Origin: Magnetococcales bacterium
GTDB lineage: Bacteria; Pseudomonadota; Magnetococcia; Magnetococcales; UBA8363
Assembly (NCBI GenBank): GCA_015660855.1
Contig: JACSDG010000090.1
Coordinates: forward strand, 1 to 34,435
Direction of reading: 5' to 3'
Length of the DNA stretch: 34,435 nucleotides
The position numbers and the translations under genes were made by a program. Positions 16,666-25,005 of the stretch are shown in pieces (positions within the stretch are counted from its first letter, which is position 1; each line of letters starts with the position of its first letter). A model generated the notes under the pieces. It was not told the DNA's origin. It made no database searches and worked only from the letters and a program-made list of their open reading frames with translations.

Positions 16666-17009
16666 GACTTATCGAACATAACCGTTTTTTCATTCAAGTT
16701 AAAGCCTTTTCAAACCGCACCATGAAAAAAACGGCCTTTCAAATGAGGCATCCAACCCCCCTTTTGATTCCACCAACGAGGTCATCAATAAAAAATTGCT
16801 CCCGACTGCATTTCTAAACTAGACCAAACACAAAATATCAGGTTACATTAAACCCTTTTTCAACCTGTAGCCTATCGATACTGGAGCGTGATCGTTTCCA
16901 ACACGGACAAACCCGACGGAACAAAACTTCCATTTTCGCCATTCCAAACCAGTCCGTAGAGGAACCCCTCATAAACAAACCACGAAATAGAGCTTTATTT
17001 GGACCGCAA
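16666..17009. promoter_or_regulatory. Divergent intergenic region with a long inverted repeat upstream of hpnC
   Basis: CCGTTTTTTCAT at 16682-16693 faces ATGAAAAAAACGG at 16722-16734. These are near-perfect inverted arms (one extra A) with a 28-nt spacer, just upstream of the hpnC start. In the minus-strand transcript they would form a leader hairpin; as DNA they could be an operator. The rest of this 344-nt region must carry the promoters of hpnC and tkt but shows no convincing consensus boxes. It has no mosaic repeat. Confidence 0.4.
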
Positions 17010-19037
17010 ATGAAAGATAAACCTTCCCAAACCGTTACCGAAAATTCGCAAACCCAGGCCTTTACCGACCTTGACCGGCGTTGTGTCAACACGTTGCGCA
17101 TGTTGGCGGTGGACCAAGTGGAACAGGCACGTTCGGGACATCCCGGCATGCCCATGGGGTCGGCCCCCATGGCCTACGTCCTGTGGTCCCGAATCATGCG
17201 ATACAATCCCAAAGACCCGTCATGGCCCGACCGAGACCGCTTCATTCTCTCTCCCGGCCACGGTTCCAGCCTGCTTTATGCACTGCTCTACATGACTGGG
17301 TTTGGGCTTGAGCTGGAGGAATTGAGGCAATTTCGCCAATGGGGCAGCCGCACTCCGGGGCATCCGGAATATGGAGTCACCCCTGGAGTCGAAACCACCA
17401 CCGGTCCTCTGGGGCAAGGTTTTGCCATGGGAGTGGGGATGGCCATCGCCGAAAGGCACTTGGCGCAAAATTTCAACCGCCAAGAATTTCTCCCCGTCGT
17501 CGATCATTTCACCTATGCCATCGTTTCCGATGGCGATCTGATGGTGGGTCTGGGATGTGAAGCGGCGTCCCTTGCGGGACATCTGTGCCTGGGAAAACTG
17601 ATTTATCTCTATGACGATAACCGGGTCACCATCGACGGCCCGACCAGCCTGACTTTCAGCGAAGATGTCAAAGCCCGCTTTGAATCGTATCAATGGCAGG
17701 TATTGCGGGTTGAGGATGGCGAAGACCTGGATGCCATCGAGCGGGCCGTTCGCCAGGCTCAAGCAGAGGAAGAACGGCCATCGCTGATCATGGTACGCAC
17801 CCAAATCGGTTACGGCTCTCCGAAAGCGGGGACGAGCGCGAGTCACGGTGCCCCTCTGGGACCGACGGATATGGCGGTCACCCGAAATTTTTTCGACTGG
17901 CCCGAAACCCCGTTTCACGTCCCCCCCGAAGCCCTGGAACATTTGCGTAAAATGGTGGATCGGGGTCGGGAGCACATGGCGGAATGGGAAGCGCGCATGG
18001 GGGCTTTTTCGACCCGGTTTCCGGAGGAGGCCCAAAAACTGCGCGATTGGATGGCCGGTATCCTGCCAAAGGGTTGGGACGAGGGGTTATACCGCATCGA
18101 TTTTGGCGGCAAAATGGTCACCACCCGGCAAGCTTCCGGCAAGGCCCTCAATGCCCTGGCCCGCCGTCTCCCTTCCATGATCGGCGGATCGGCCGACCTG
18201 ACCGATTCCAATCAAACCTGGATATGGGATTCCGACGACCGTTATATTCACTATGGCATACGCGAACACGCCATGGGGGCCATCACCAACGGCATCGCCC
18301 GGCACGGGGGGACGTTGCCGTTCTGCGGTACGTTCCTGGTTTTTTCCGACTACATGCGTGGAGCCATTCGCATGGCTGCGGTCATGGGAACCCATGTCGT
18401 CTTCATCCTCAGTCACGACAGCATCGGCGTTGGTGAAGACGGTCCGACCCATCAGCCCATTGAGCACGTCATGAGCCTGAGACTCATACCCCACCTGACC
18501 ACCCTGAGACCTGCGGACGCCTTTGAAACGGCTGGGGCATGGAAGGTGGCCATCGCCAACAAAAGACCGGTGGCGTTGTGTTTGACCCGGCAGGCGGTGC
18601 CGGTCTTGACAGAAAGGTCTCGGGAAATGGTCGCCAAAGGGGCCTATATCCTTGATGATTGTGAGGGAGATCCCGACCTGATCATCATGGCAAGCGGCTC
18701 GGAAGTGCATATTGCCGTGGAGACCAAACAAGAATTGGCCAAGCTGGGCCATGGCCGGGTCCGCGTCATTTCCATGCCCTCCTGGGAATTGTTCAAGGAG
18801 CAACCGGAATCCTACCGCGAAGAAATTTTACCCAAGCGCATCCACGCCCGTCTCGGTATCGAGGCGGGGGTCACTCTGGGTTGGCGCGAATGGGTGGGCA
18901 ACCGTGGCGATGTGGTGGGACTCAACCGTTTTGGTGCCTCCGCCCCTTATAAAACGGTCATGGAAGAACTGGGTATCAGCGTCAAGGTTGCGTTGGAAAA
19001 ATCATTAAACCTGTTGCAAAAAAACAAAACCAACTGA
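17010..19037 (+). CDS. tkt: Transketolase
   Basis: This 675-residue thiamine-diphosphate enzyme moves two-carbon units between sugar phosphates in the pentose phosphate or Calvin cycle. Visible motifs are [38 protein letters not shown] and the ThDP/metal-binding block ([16 protein letters not shown] followed by [11 protein letters not shown]). The second domain has [16 protein letters not shown], and [19 protein letters not shown] is the classic transketolase pyrimidine-domain signature. The length and domain order are complete. It stands alone; no other pentose-cycle gene is next to it. Calvin-cycle use cannot be decided from this window. Confidence 0.96.
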   Translation: MKDKPSQTVTENSQTQAFTDLDRRCVNTLRMLAVDQVEQARSGHPGMPMGSAPMAYVLWSRIMRYNPKDPSWPDRDRFILSPGHGSSLLYALLYMTGFGLELEELRQFRQWGSRTPGHPEYGVTPGVETTTGPLGQGFAMGVGMAIAERHLAQNFNRQEFLPVVDHFTYAIVSDGDLMVGLGCEAASLAGHLCLGKLIYLYDDNRVTIDGPTSLTFSEDVKARFESYQWQVLRVEDGEDLDAIERAVRQAQAEEERPSLIMVRTQIGYGSPKAGTSASHGAPLGPTDMAVTRNFFDWPETPFHVPPEALEHLRKMVDRGREHMAEWEARMGAFSTRFPEEAQKLRDWMAGILPKGWDEGLYRIDFGGKMVTTRQASGKALNALARRLPSMIGGSADLTDSNQTWIWDSDDRYIHYGIREHAMGAITNGIARHGGTLPFCGTFLVFSDYMRGAIRMAAVMGTHVVFILSHDSIGVGEDGPTHQPIEHVMSLRLIPHLTTLRPADAFETAGAWKVAIANKRPVALCLTRQAVPVLTERSREMVAKGAYILDDCEGDPDLIIMASGSEVHIAVETKQELAKLGHGRVRVISMPSWELFKEQPESYREEILPKRIHARLGIEAGVTLGWREWVGNRGDVVGLNRFGASAPYKTVMEELGISVKVALEKSLNLLQKNKTN

Positions 19038-19072
19038 CGCCAACCAAACATAAATCGTAACCATCCCATCGA

Positions 19073-19120
19073 CGTATCGGAAGACTAAAGTCTTTGCCAA
19101 ACTTTAGTTTTTCCGATACG
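19073..19120. terminator. Long hairpin between converging tkt and receiver gene, built on the repeat tail
   Basis: CGTATCGGAA (19073-19082) pairs with TTCCGATACG (19111-19120), and ACTAAAGT (19084-19091) pairs with ACTTTAGT (19101-19108). This gives 18 bp with one small internal loop and a 9-nt terminal loop. The right arm is the standard tail module, and only here is a matching left arm present. It lies 35 nt after the tkt stop and 40 nt from the stop of the converging receiver gene. There is no clean U-run, so bidirectional termination or mRNA 3'-end stabilisation is likely but unproven. Confidence 0.55.
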
Positions 19121-19160
19121 TAGACATAATATCCAAAAAAATGGGGGGGGAACCAAACGG

Positions 19161-19685
19161 TTACCCTTGGATTGCCTGTCTTCGGTTGGTTTTTTCGTAA
19201 TTCTTTGGGTCGTGCATTGATCCGTTTAAGCCTGAAAGCATTTTAATGTGGCTGAACATAATGGCACGGGCAGTGGTTTCCCAAAACAGGGGGGCATTTT
19301 CCCCTGCCATGGCAAGGGATGCGTTCTCTTTGCTGACCAAGTGGACATTGGCATTGGAACGATACATATCTTTCACCGCCACCAACCCATCCAGCCTTGT
19401 CAAAAGCAATACGCTCTGACCGGGAACCTTCTCCTCGACACGATGGACCAGCTCGCCACCCGTCATTCCCGGCATATCAAAATCGGTAATGAGCAAATGG
19501 TACTGCCGTCGGTTGAACTGAAACCAAGCGTCGAGTCCATCGCCCGCCCAGTCCAGACAGGAAAATTTCAGAGGCTTTAGCAACAGATCTATCACCCGGT
19601 CACGGAATCCGAAGTCATCCTCGGCGAACAAAACCGATAAATCTTTGGTGTTTTTTTTAAGATTGCGAAAAAATATCTCATTCAT
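19161..19685 (-). CDS. Stand-alone response regulator (receiver domain)
   Basis: The 174-residue protein holds a receiver domain with the acidic pocket at Glu22-Asp23-Asp24, phosphoacceptor Asp68 in LLITDFDMPGMTGGEL, Thr96 in LLLTRLDG and Lys119 in HLVSKENA. The last 40 residues form no recognisable output domain, so it may act as a phosphate shuttle or sink like CheY/Spo0F. Its ATG overlaps the stop of the upstream receiver-ATPase gene by one base (TAATG), indicating translational coupling. Confidence 0.88.
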   Translation of the reverse strand: MNEIFFRNLKKNTKDLSVLFAEDDFGFRDRVIDLLLKPLKFSCLDWAGDGLDAWFQFNRRQYHLLITDFDMPGMTGGELVHRVEEKVPGQSVLLLTRLDGLVAVKDMYRSNANVHLVSKENASLAMAGENAPLFWETTARAIMFSHIKMLSGLNGSMHDPKNYEKTNRRQAIQG

Positions 19686-20587
19686 TATTTGGTGTGCCCA
19701 TTCGTTGAAAAGGTTAAATGAACCCGGTTACCACAGCCCTGATACGCCACCTCGACTCCGTCCATCATCACGGACAAAGCGATCCCACGGCCATGGTTGT
19801 CAAAAACCCGCTCGGGACTCAAAACAAGATAAGGATTCCAGTCGAATCCTTCCCCCTCATCCTGAACGGAAATCATTGTAAACTCAGGCATTTTTTTGTA
19901 GGCCACGCGGACCCGTTTATGGGCATGGGCTTCCATATGTAAACGCCGTTGCACCTCCTCCAAAAATGTTCCCTCATTGTTTAATGCGGTTTTTTCGGCG
20001 TAGGTAATCCCCAGGTTACCGTGCTCCACAGCATTAAACAGCAATTCCAGCAATGCGGTCGTCACGCGAGCAGGGTCAAAGCACGCCCTACCCAGCAGAA
20101 AAGCGACGGCACGAGCCTCATCCATGTTTTGGAATTGTAATTCCCAAACTTCCGTCAACGCCAGGGCTTGTTCCGTCCGATGGGAATCGCGCCGAATCTC
20201 ACAAAAGCTCTGGAAATCATTGACAGCGGCCCGCACCATGGCCACCAAAATATCATCTTCGGGATAAGGCTTGGTTAAATAATAAAAAGCTCCGGCCTGC
20301 AACCCTTCAACGATTTCACTGGAATGGGCCATGCTGGTTTGAAAAATGACGGGCACATTTTTGAGCACCGGATGCTTTTTCATCGCCGACAAAACCTCCA
20401 TGCCATTCACCTTGGGCATGCGCCGATCTAAAAGCACGGCATCAAAATTCTCTGGTGCAGCCATCAGCTTGGCCAAAGCCTCGTCACCATCATGGGCCAA
20501 GTCCATGGTAAACTCGGTATCCTCGAGGATATCCTGAAGCAGCATCAGGTTATCATTGTCGTCGTCCACCAAGAGTATATGATTCAT
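19685..20587 (-). CDS. Response regulator with RsbW-like serine kinase/anti-sigma output domain
   Basis: This 300-residue protein has an N-terminal receiver: VDDDNDN, phosphoacceptor Asp54 in AVLLDRRMPKVNG, Thr84 and Lys106 in YLTKPY. The C-terminal half is a HATPase_c_2 domain of the RsbW/SpoIIAB type: N-box LLELLFNAVEHGN, G1 box DEGEGFDW and NHGRGIAL plus MMDGVEVAYQGCGN. Such domains phosphorylate anti-anti-sigma (STAS) proteins or bind sigma factors. No PP2C, STAS or sigma gene is in the window, so the partner must lie elsewhere. AAGGG precedes the ATG by 7-8 nt. It is coupled to the receiver gene downstream. Confidence 0.88.
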   Translation of the reverse strand: MNHILLVDDDNDNLMLLQDILEDTEFTMDLAHDGDEALAKLMAAPENFDAVLLDRRMPKVNGMEVLSAMKKHPVLKNVPVIFQTSMAHSSEIVEGLQAGAFYYLTKPYPEDDILVAMVRAAVNDFQSFCEIRRDSHRTEQALALTEVWELQFQNMDEARAVAFLLGRACFDPARVTTALLELLFNAVEHGNLGITYAEKTALNNEGTFLEEVQRRLHMEAHAHKRVRVAYKKMPEFTMISVQDEGEGFDWNPYLVLSPERVFDNHGRGIALSVMMDGVEVAYQGCGNRVHLTFSTNGHTK

Positions 20588-20641
20588 TTAATTACCCTTA
20601 TAAACTATGCCAAAGCTAAAGCAAACCACACAGAGAAAACA

Positions 20642-20905
20642 TCATACCCTTCGAGCAAGAACCAAAACCTTGGGGTGCTGCCCCGAACCCCGCCGGGGAT
20701 GGGGATAATCCCCCATATGCGCTAACATAGACTTTTGAACATGATGCCCTTCGGGCAAAGAAACAAAATCAAAACCCTGGGGCTGCGCCCCTAGACCCCC
20801 CTTGGGCCGGACCCCCGCAAAAATTTTTACCAATAACAATGTTAGCGCATATGGGGATAATCCCCCCCCCGGCACTCACAATAATTTTTGCCAAACTTTA
20901 TTTCT
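20642..20905 (+). repeat. Mosaic hairpin repeat, copy 6, including a second TIR-bounded element
   Basis: A type-2 segment (CCTTGGGGTGCTGCCCCGAA hairpin, GGGGATAATCCCC palindrome) is followed by a 146-bp unit bounded by CCCATATGCGCTAACAT (20712-20728) and its exact reverse complement (20839-20855). Inside are the GCCC-TTC-GGGC and GGGGC-TGC-GCCCC modules, then a junction CCTTGGGCCGGACC. At that junction the hexamer tract and palindrome present in copy 2 are deleted. A tail (AATTTTTGCCAAACTTTA) follows and overlaps the 3' end of the HD-GYP gene. It fills the 310-nt gap between the two genes. Confidence 0.9.
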
Positions 20906-21992
20906 CCGATATCTTGAAAGATTCATCCGCATGGTTCCGGCAAATCGTGCAAAGACTGGGAAAAATGGCCAAAAATACGGTAACGATTGCTGGATCGAAA
21001 TGCTTCCCACTCTGCCCCAGTATAAAATCCAAGGCGGCCTCTTGGGTCCAGGCCGACTTGTAGGGTCGCTCCGAAGTCAGAGCATCAAAAACATCCACCA
21101 CGGCAACAATTCTCGCTTCCAGTGGAATTTCCAAGCCCACCAAGCCATCAGGATAACCACTGCCATCCCATTTTTCATGGTGGCTTTTGGCAATCACCTC
21201 GGCCATGGTGACATGTTCCGTACTCCCACCCGACAAAATAGCCGCTCCAATGGTTGAATGGGTTTTCATGATGATCCATTGTGAATCTGTCAATTTTCCA
21301 GGTTTGAGCAGAATGCTGTCGGGGATACCGATTTTGCCAATGTCGTGCATGTGGGCGGCATGGCGGATGGATTCGGTAAAACGCGAATCGCAACCCAATT
21401 CAACCGCCATCCGCTCGGACATGCGCGCAATGCGCTGGACATGTTGTCCAGTCTCGTTGTCACGATATTCCGCAGCCAATCCAAGATGAAGCAAAATATC
21501 CATCTGGGCCTGGCGCAATTCCCGACTGCGAATTTCCACTTGCCGCCGTAGCTCTTTTTTTAAAATGCGCGATTCCAACAAATGGACACACCTAGCCAAA
21601 ACTTCATCTTCGTGGACCGGTTTGGCGATAAAGTCAGCGGCACCCCCTTGCAAAACCCTGATACAAGTCGCCCTGTCGTCCAGAGAAGTAACCACAATCA
21701 CCGGAATTTCCCTGAGATCACGCCGGCTGGCAAAGGCATTCAACACCCCGAAACCATTCATCCCTGGCATTATAAGATCCAATAACACCAAGTCGAATTC
21801 TTCCCTTGCAAACTGTGTGACCGCCTCATGGGGATCCACGCAGATAACGACATTTTTCAGATTGATAGACGCCAGGATATCGGCCAAAAGAGCCGCACTG
21901 GAGCTTTCGTCGTCCACAATCAATATTCGACCCCGATGGATATCCGGCCTAACGGACGCCTGAGTGAAACTTTCACAACCCATACGGATCAA
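20898..21992 (-). CDS. Response regulator with HD-GYP c-di-GMP phosphodiesterase domain
   Basis: The 364-residue RpfG-type protein has an N-terminal receiver: VDDESSS, phosphoacceptor Asp72 in LVLLDLIMPGMNG, Thr102 and Lys124. A helical linker leads to an HD-GYP domain with AHMHDIGKIGIPD, KTHSTIGA, SHHEKWDGSGYPDGL and VVDVFDALTSERPYK, all catalytic motifs intact. It should hydrolyse cyclic di-GMP when phosphorylated. Its likely TTG start overlaps the stop of the receiver-kinase gene by 4 nt (TTGA), with GGAG eight bases upstream; the ATG at 21983 is an alternative. The last codons (about Lys-Ile-Ser-Glu-Lys-stop) are encoded by the tail module of repeat copy 6, so the native C-terminus may have been replaced. 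Confidence 0.93.
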   Translation of the reverse strand: MIRMGCESFTQASVRPDIHRGRILIVDDESSSAALLADILASINLKNVVICVDPHEAVTQFAREEFDLVLLDLIMPGMNGFGVLNAFASRRDLREIPVIVVTSLDDRATCIRVLQGGAADFIAKPVHEDEVLARCVHLLESRILKKELRRQVEIRSRELRQAQMDILLHLGLAAEYRDNETGQHVQRIARMSERMAVELGCDSRFTESIRHAAHMHDIGKIGIPDSILLKPGKLTDSQWIIMKTHSTIGAAILSGGSTEHVTMAEVIAKSHHEKWDGSGYPDGLVGLEIPLEARIVAVVDVFDALTSERPYKSAWTQEAALDFILGQSGKHFDPAIVTVFLAIFPSLCTICRNHADESFKISEK

Positions 21993-23287
21993 TGCTGATA
22001 CTCCGTCGTCGGACTGGGGATTCGGACAACAAACACGGCACCACCGCCGTTTGGATTATTTTCGGCATGAATCCAACCACCATGCTGCCGCACAATTTCT
22101 TTACAAATTGCAAGACCCAGACCAATACCATCTTTAAATCCAAATGCCGGTTGCCTAGATTGTTGAAACTTATTGAAAATCATTCCAAGATCGGAAGAAG
22201 GAATCCCAGTTCCCTGATCACTGACCCGCATCTCCATAATTTGCACCCCAGGTTTGTTGGGATCGGGAAACAGGTATCCTTGGGAAAAAGACATGCCAAT
22301 GGTTCCGTATCGCGGGGAATACTTAATGGCATTTGAGACCAAATTAATCATGACCTGTATAAATTTTCCCCGATCCACGGTAGCAAAAAACCTCTGTTCA
22401 GGGGCATTGATCTCCATTACGATAGATTGGTCAACCAATTGCGAACTCAACTCCTGTCGAACAAATTGGGCCAGGTCCAGCAAATCGACCCGATCCATGT
22501 GAAAGTCCATCTGCCCCATTTCCAATTTGGACAAATCCAGAATGCCATTCAACATGTCCAAAAGCCGCAGGGAACTTTTCAAGGAAATGCTGGTAAAATT
22601 AAGCAGGTGTTCTTTTTGATGTTCCGTTATAGACAGTTCTTTGACATGTTTTTCAATGCGGCGCGTAAAGCCAATGATGGAATTGAGGGGACTGCGCAAC
22701 TCATGGCTCATGTTGGCCAAAAAAGCATCCTTCGCCTCGTTGGCTTCAAAAGCCACTTCCTTTTGCTCACAGGCCTGCAAGCAGGCCGTTTTCAATTGTT
22801 CCAGTTCCCAGTAACCTCGCAATGCACTTCTCACCAGGGTACGCAGCCGCGCAGCATCCAAGCCTGTTTTATTATAACAATCATTAATACCTACCGACTT
22901 GAATAAACCATCCTCATCCCATGGATCCTCTTTTGCCGAACATAAAACGATTCGTATTGTATTCATTTTTAGTTCTTTACGAATATAATGCGCAACTTCG
23001 ATTCCGGAGTCTTGCGTTTCCATTACCAAATCCAACAGAATCAGGGCCACATCCTTATTTTCTCGAATCCTCTCTTTGGCCTGGGATCCGGAAAAACTGG
23101 AAACCAATTGAACCGATCGGTTTTCGAAAAAAAAATCCTTCAGCAACTCTCCGTGTACCTTATGCACTTCAGGATCATCATCCACGATCATGATTTTCCA
23201 TGGCAAAAGATCTGCCGTGGACGCTCCTAATGCCCCTGAATAAGGATCATCAACTTTGAATCGGTAGATCTTATTTTCCGTTACCAT
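21989..23287 (-). CDS. Receiver-histidine kinase (cytosolic, phosphorelay type)
   Basis: The 432-residue soluble protein begins with a receiver domain: MIVDDDPEVHK, phosphoacceptor Asp in ALILLDLVMETQDSG, Ser in LCSAKEDPWD and Lys in CYNKTGL. A short helix leads to a HisKA domain with FLANMSHELRSPLNSIIGF (phospho-His) and a catalytic ATPase with NLVSNAIKYSP, VSDQGTGIP and DGIGLGLAICKEIVRQHGG. No membrane segment is present, so it is driven by phosphotransfer or a partner. The ATG at 23287 follows GGAGGGG by about 6-8 nt; an in-frame ATG at 23302 touches the repeat and is less likely. It is coupled to the HD-GYP gene, its probable phosphorylation target. Confidence 0.92.
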   Translation of the reverse strand: MVTENKIYRFKVDDPYSGALGASTADLLPWKIMIVDDDPEVHKVHGELLKDFFFENRSVQLVSSFSGSQAKERIRENKDVALILLDLVMETQDSGIEVAHYIRKELKMNTIRIVLCSAKEDPWDEDGLFKSVGINDCYNKTGLDAARLRTLVRSALRGYWELEQLKTACLQACEQKEVAFEANEAKDAFLANMSHELRSPLNSIIGFTRRIEKHVKELSITEHQKEHLLNFTSISLKSSLRLLDMLNGILDLSKLEMGQMDFHMDRVDLLDLAQFVRQELSSQLVDQSIVMEINAPEQRFFATVDRGKFIQVMINLVSNAIKYSPRYGTIGMSFSQGYLFPDPNKPGVQIMEMRVSDQGTGIPSSDLGMIFNKFQQSRQPAFGFKDGIGLGLAICKEIVRQHGGWIHAENNPNGGGAVFVVRIPSPTTEYQH

Positions 23288-23303
23288 GGTTCGCCCCTCC
23301 ATT

Positions 23304-23506
23304 GAACATGATGCCCTGCGGGCAAAAAAACAAAATCAAAACCCTGGGGCTGCGCCCCTAGACCCCCCTTGGAGGGCAGTAAAATCAAAGTCAAAATCAA
23401 ATTCAAAAACAAAACCTTGGAGGCTCTGCCTCCAAACCTCCGCCGGGGGGATGATCCCCCCCGGACCCCCGCAATAATTTTTGCCAAACTTTATTTTCCC
23501 GGCACA
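23304..23506 (+). repeat. Mosaic hairpin repeat, copy 7 (complete)
   Basis: A complete copy sits between the two histidine kinase genes. GAACATGATGCCC starts a few bases upstream of the kinase start codon. The module order is the usual one, with a CCCCCCTTGGAGGG variant of the third hairpin and the tail AATTTTTGCCAAACTTTA at the end. Confidence 0.92.
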
Positions 23507-23536
23507 TGGTCATAAAAAATATACCAAAATTATCTT

Positions 23537-24817
23537 TCAATCATGCAATGACGCATGAAAACGAATCTTTATCTCAAATCCTTCTCCTGGAGCACTATGC
23601 ATAACCATTTCCCCTTGAAGATCTTGAGCAATCAAGTTGGCAACCACATACATTCCAAGCCCAGAACCACCAGCGTCTTTCTTGGTGGTAAAAAATGGAT
23701 CGGTTATCCGTGCCAATACATCCTCAGACATTCCACACCCAGAATCACGATAACAAATCTCTAACATTGTGGCATCTCTATGAATATTAATTTCTATAGA
23801 ACCTCCATCCTGACCCGCAAAACCATGACTTAATGAGTTTTTAATAATGTTCACCATAATTCGAGTCAAAGATCCAGGCCGGCCAAAAATAACAATATCA
23901 GATGTGATCTCAAAATAAATTTGAACGTTCTTTTCCTCGAATTCACATTTAAAGCTATCCAATGTCGCTTGAATATTCTGAGACAATGAATAATTGCGTT
24001 TTTTTATGTCCGCCACACGCATCGGATTTTTTTCAAAATAACGAACCAAATCACCAGCCACTGTCATTTGATTTATAACAACTTCGCTCATTACTCCCAC
24101 AGTGTCCAAATAATCCCATAACTGCGTCTCCGTAATTCCATCACCTTCCATCAAGTGCTTCAAAACACCTGTCCGAAATCTTATTTCCGAGGCTGCCACA
24201 AAACTAAGCCCCAAGGAATTATTGATTTCGTGAGCAAATCCAGCCACAAAAAGCCCAAATTCGTCGCGTTTTTCTTGCCATGCAGAGCTTAAAGCCCATA
24301 GACGACCGATCGCCGAGGCCAAAATCATCCCGGCAATGTCCATAAACATCATACTTTCATTCCGAGTATCTGGCAGCCACGGTGACTCCACACGCAAAAA
24401 CAGATTAACGACACCAATAACCCGACCACAAAACACAATGGGGGTCACCAGGTGACCATGGCCAGCGATTCCGTCAATGTGAATGTCATGGCGTTCGTCG
24501 GAGGAAATAGCAACAATCATCTGGCCGTCAGCGGCAACCCGACCGCACAAACAACGACCCAAATCGAGCCTGGAACATCTGGAAAGCGTCGTTGGATCCA
24601 CATTGCGATGGGCCACCAAACGCAATCCATCGTCAGGTTTTTCCAACCGAAACAACATGGACCGTCCATCCCCACCAAGAAAATCATGGCCGGCAAAAAA
24701 ATCCAATGCCATGGCATACAGCTCTGCATCAGTATTTACACAATGCGATTGATTCATTAACATTTTCAAATCATCACTACGCGACCAACGGCTTTTCGAT
24801 AAATCCATTGCGCTCAC
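23537..24817 (-). CDS. GAF-domain histidine kinase
   Basis: This 426-residue soluble sensor kinase has an N-terminal GAF-like domain (about residues 30-190). It includes LGRCLCGRVAADG and LVTPIVFCGRVIGVVNLFL, a pattern typical of small-molecule or redox GAF sensors; the CLC cysteines may matter. The kinase core has the phospho-His in FAHEINNSLG, N-box NIIKNSLSHG, G1 DSGCGM, F-box DPFFTTKKDAGG and G2 GSGLGMYVV. It could feed the receivers downstream. The start is uncertain: GTG codons at 24820 and 24817 and an ATG at 24808 are in frame, and GTG 24817 has the best spacing from GGAG. Confidence 0.9.
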   Translation of the reverse strand: MSAMDLSKSRWSRSDDLKMLMNQSHCVNTDAELYAMALDFFAGHDFLGGDGRSMLFRLEKPDDGLRLVAHRNVDPTTLSRCSRLDLGRCLCGRVAADGQMIVAISSDERHDIHIDGIAGHGHLVTPIVFCGRVIGVVNLFLRVESPWLPDTRNESMMFMDIAGMILASAIGRLWALSSAWQEKRDEFGLFVAGFAHEINNSLGLSFVAASEIRFRTGVLKHLMEGDGITETQLWDYLDTVGVMSEVVINQMTVAGDLVRYFEKNPMRVADIKKRNYSLSQNIQATLDSFKCEFEEKNVQIYFEITSDIVIFGRPGSLTRIMVNIIKNSLSHGFAGQDGGSIEINIHRDATMLEICYRDSGCGMSEDVLARITDPFFTTKKDAGGSGLGMYVVANLIAQDLQGEMVMHSAPGEGFEIKIRFHASLHD

Positions 24818-24833
24818 CACGTCTCCAGCCTCT

Positions 24834-24957
24834 AAACATCATGCCCTTAGGGAAAAATTAATACCTTGGGGGTAATGCACAAAACCCCACGGGGGGGATG
24901 ATCCCCCCTAAACCCCCGCAATAACCTTAACTTAACTATATTTTTCCGATACATAGA
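24834..24957 (+). repeat. Mosaic hairpin repeat, copy 8 (degenerate)
   Basis: A decayed copy just upstream of the GAF-kinase gene keeps AACATCATGCCCTTAGGG, an ACCTTGGGGGTAATG relic, CCCCACGGGGGGGATGATCC and a tail with TATTTTTCCGATACATAGACG. The GGGGC hairpin and hexamer modules are absent. Confidence 0.75.
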
Positions 24958-25005
24958 CGAGTCAGCAGCAACGCCCCATTCCGTTAGACCCGGCCTGGGT
25001 TCGTA

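Noticed and set aside
15826-16725. 299-codon plus-strand ORF opposite the HpnC homologue
   Set aside because: It is the mirror of a recognisable squalene synthase family gene, and its own sequence has no family motif.
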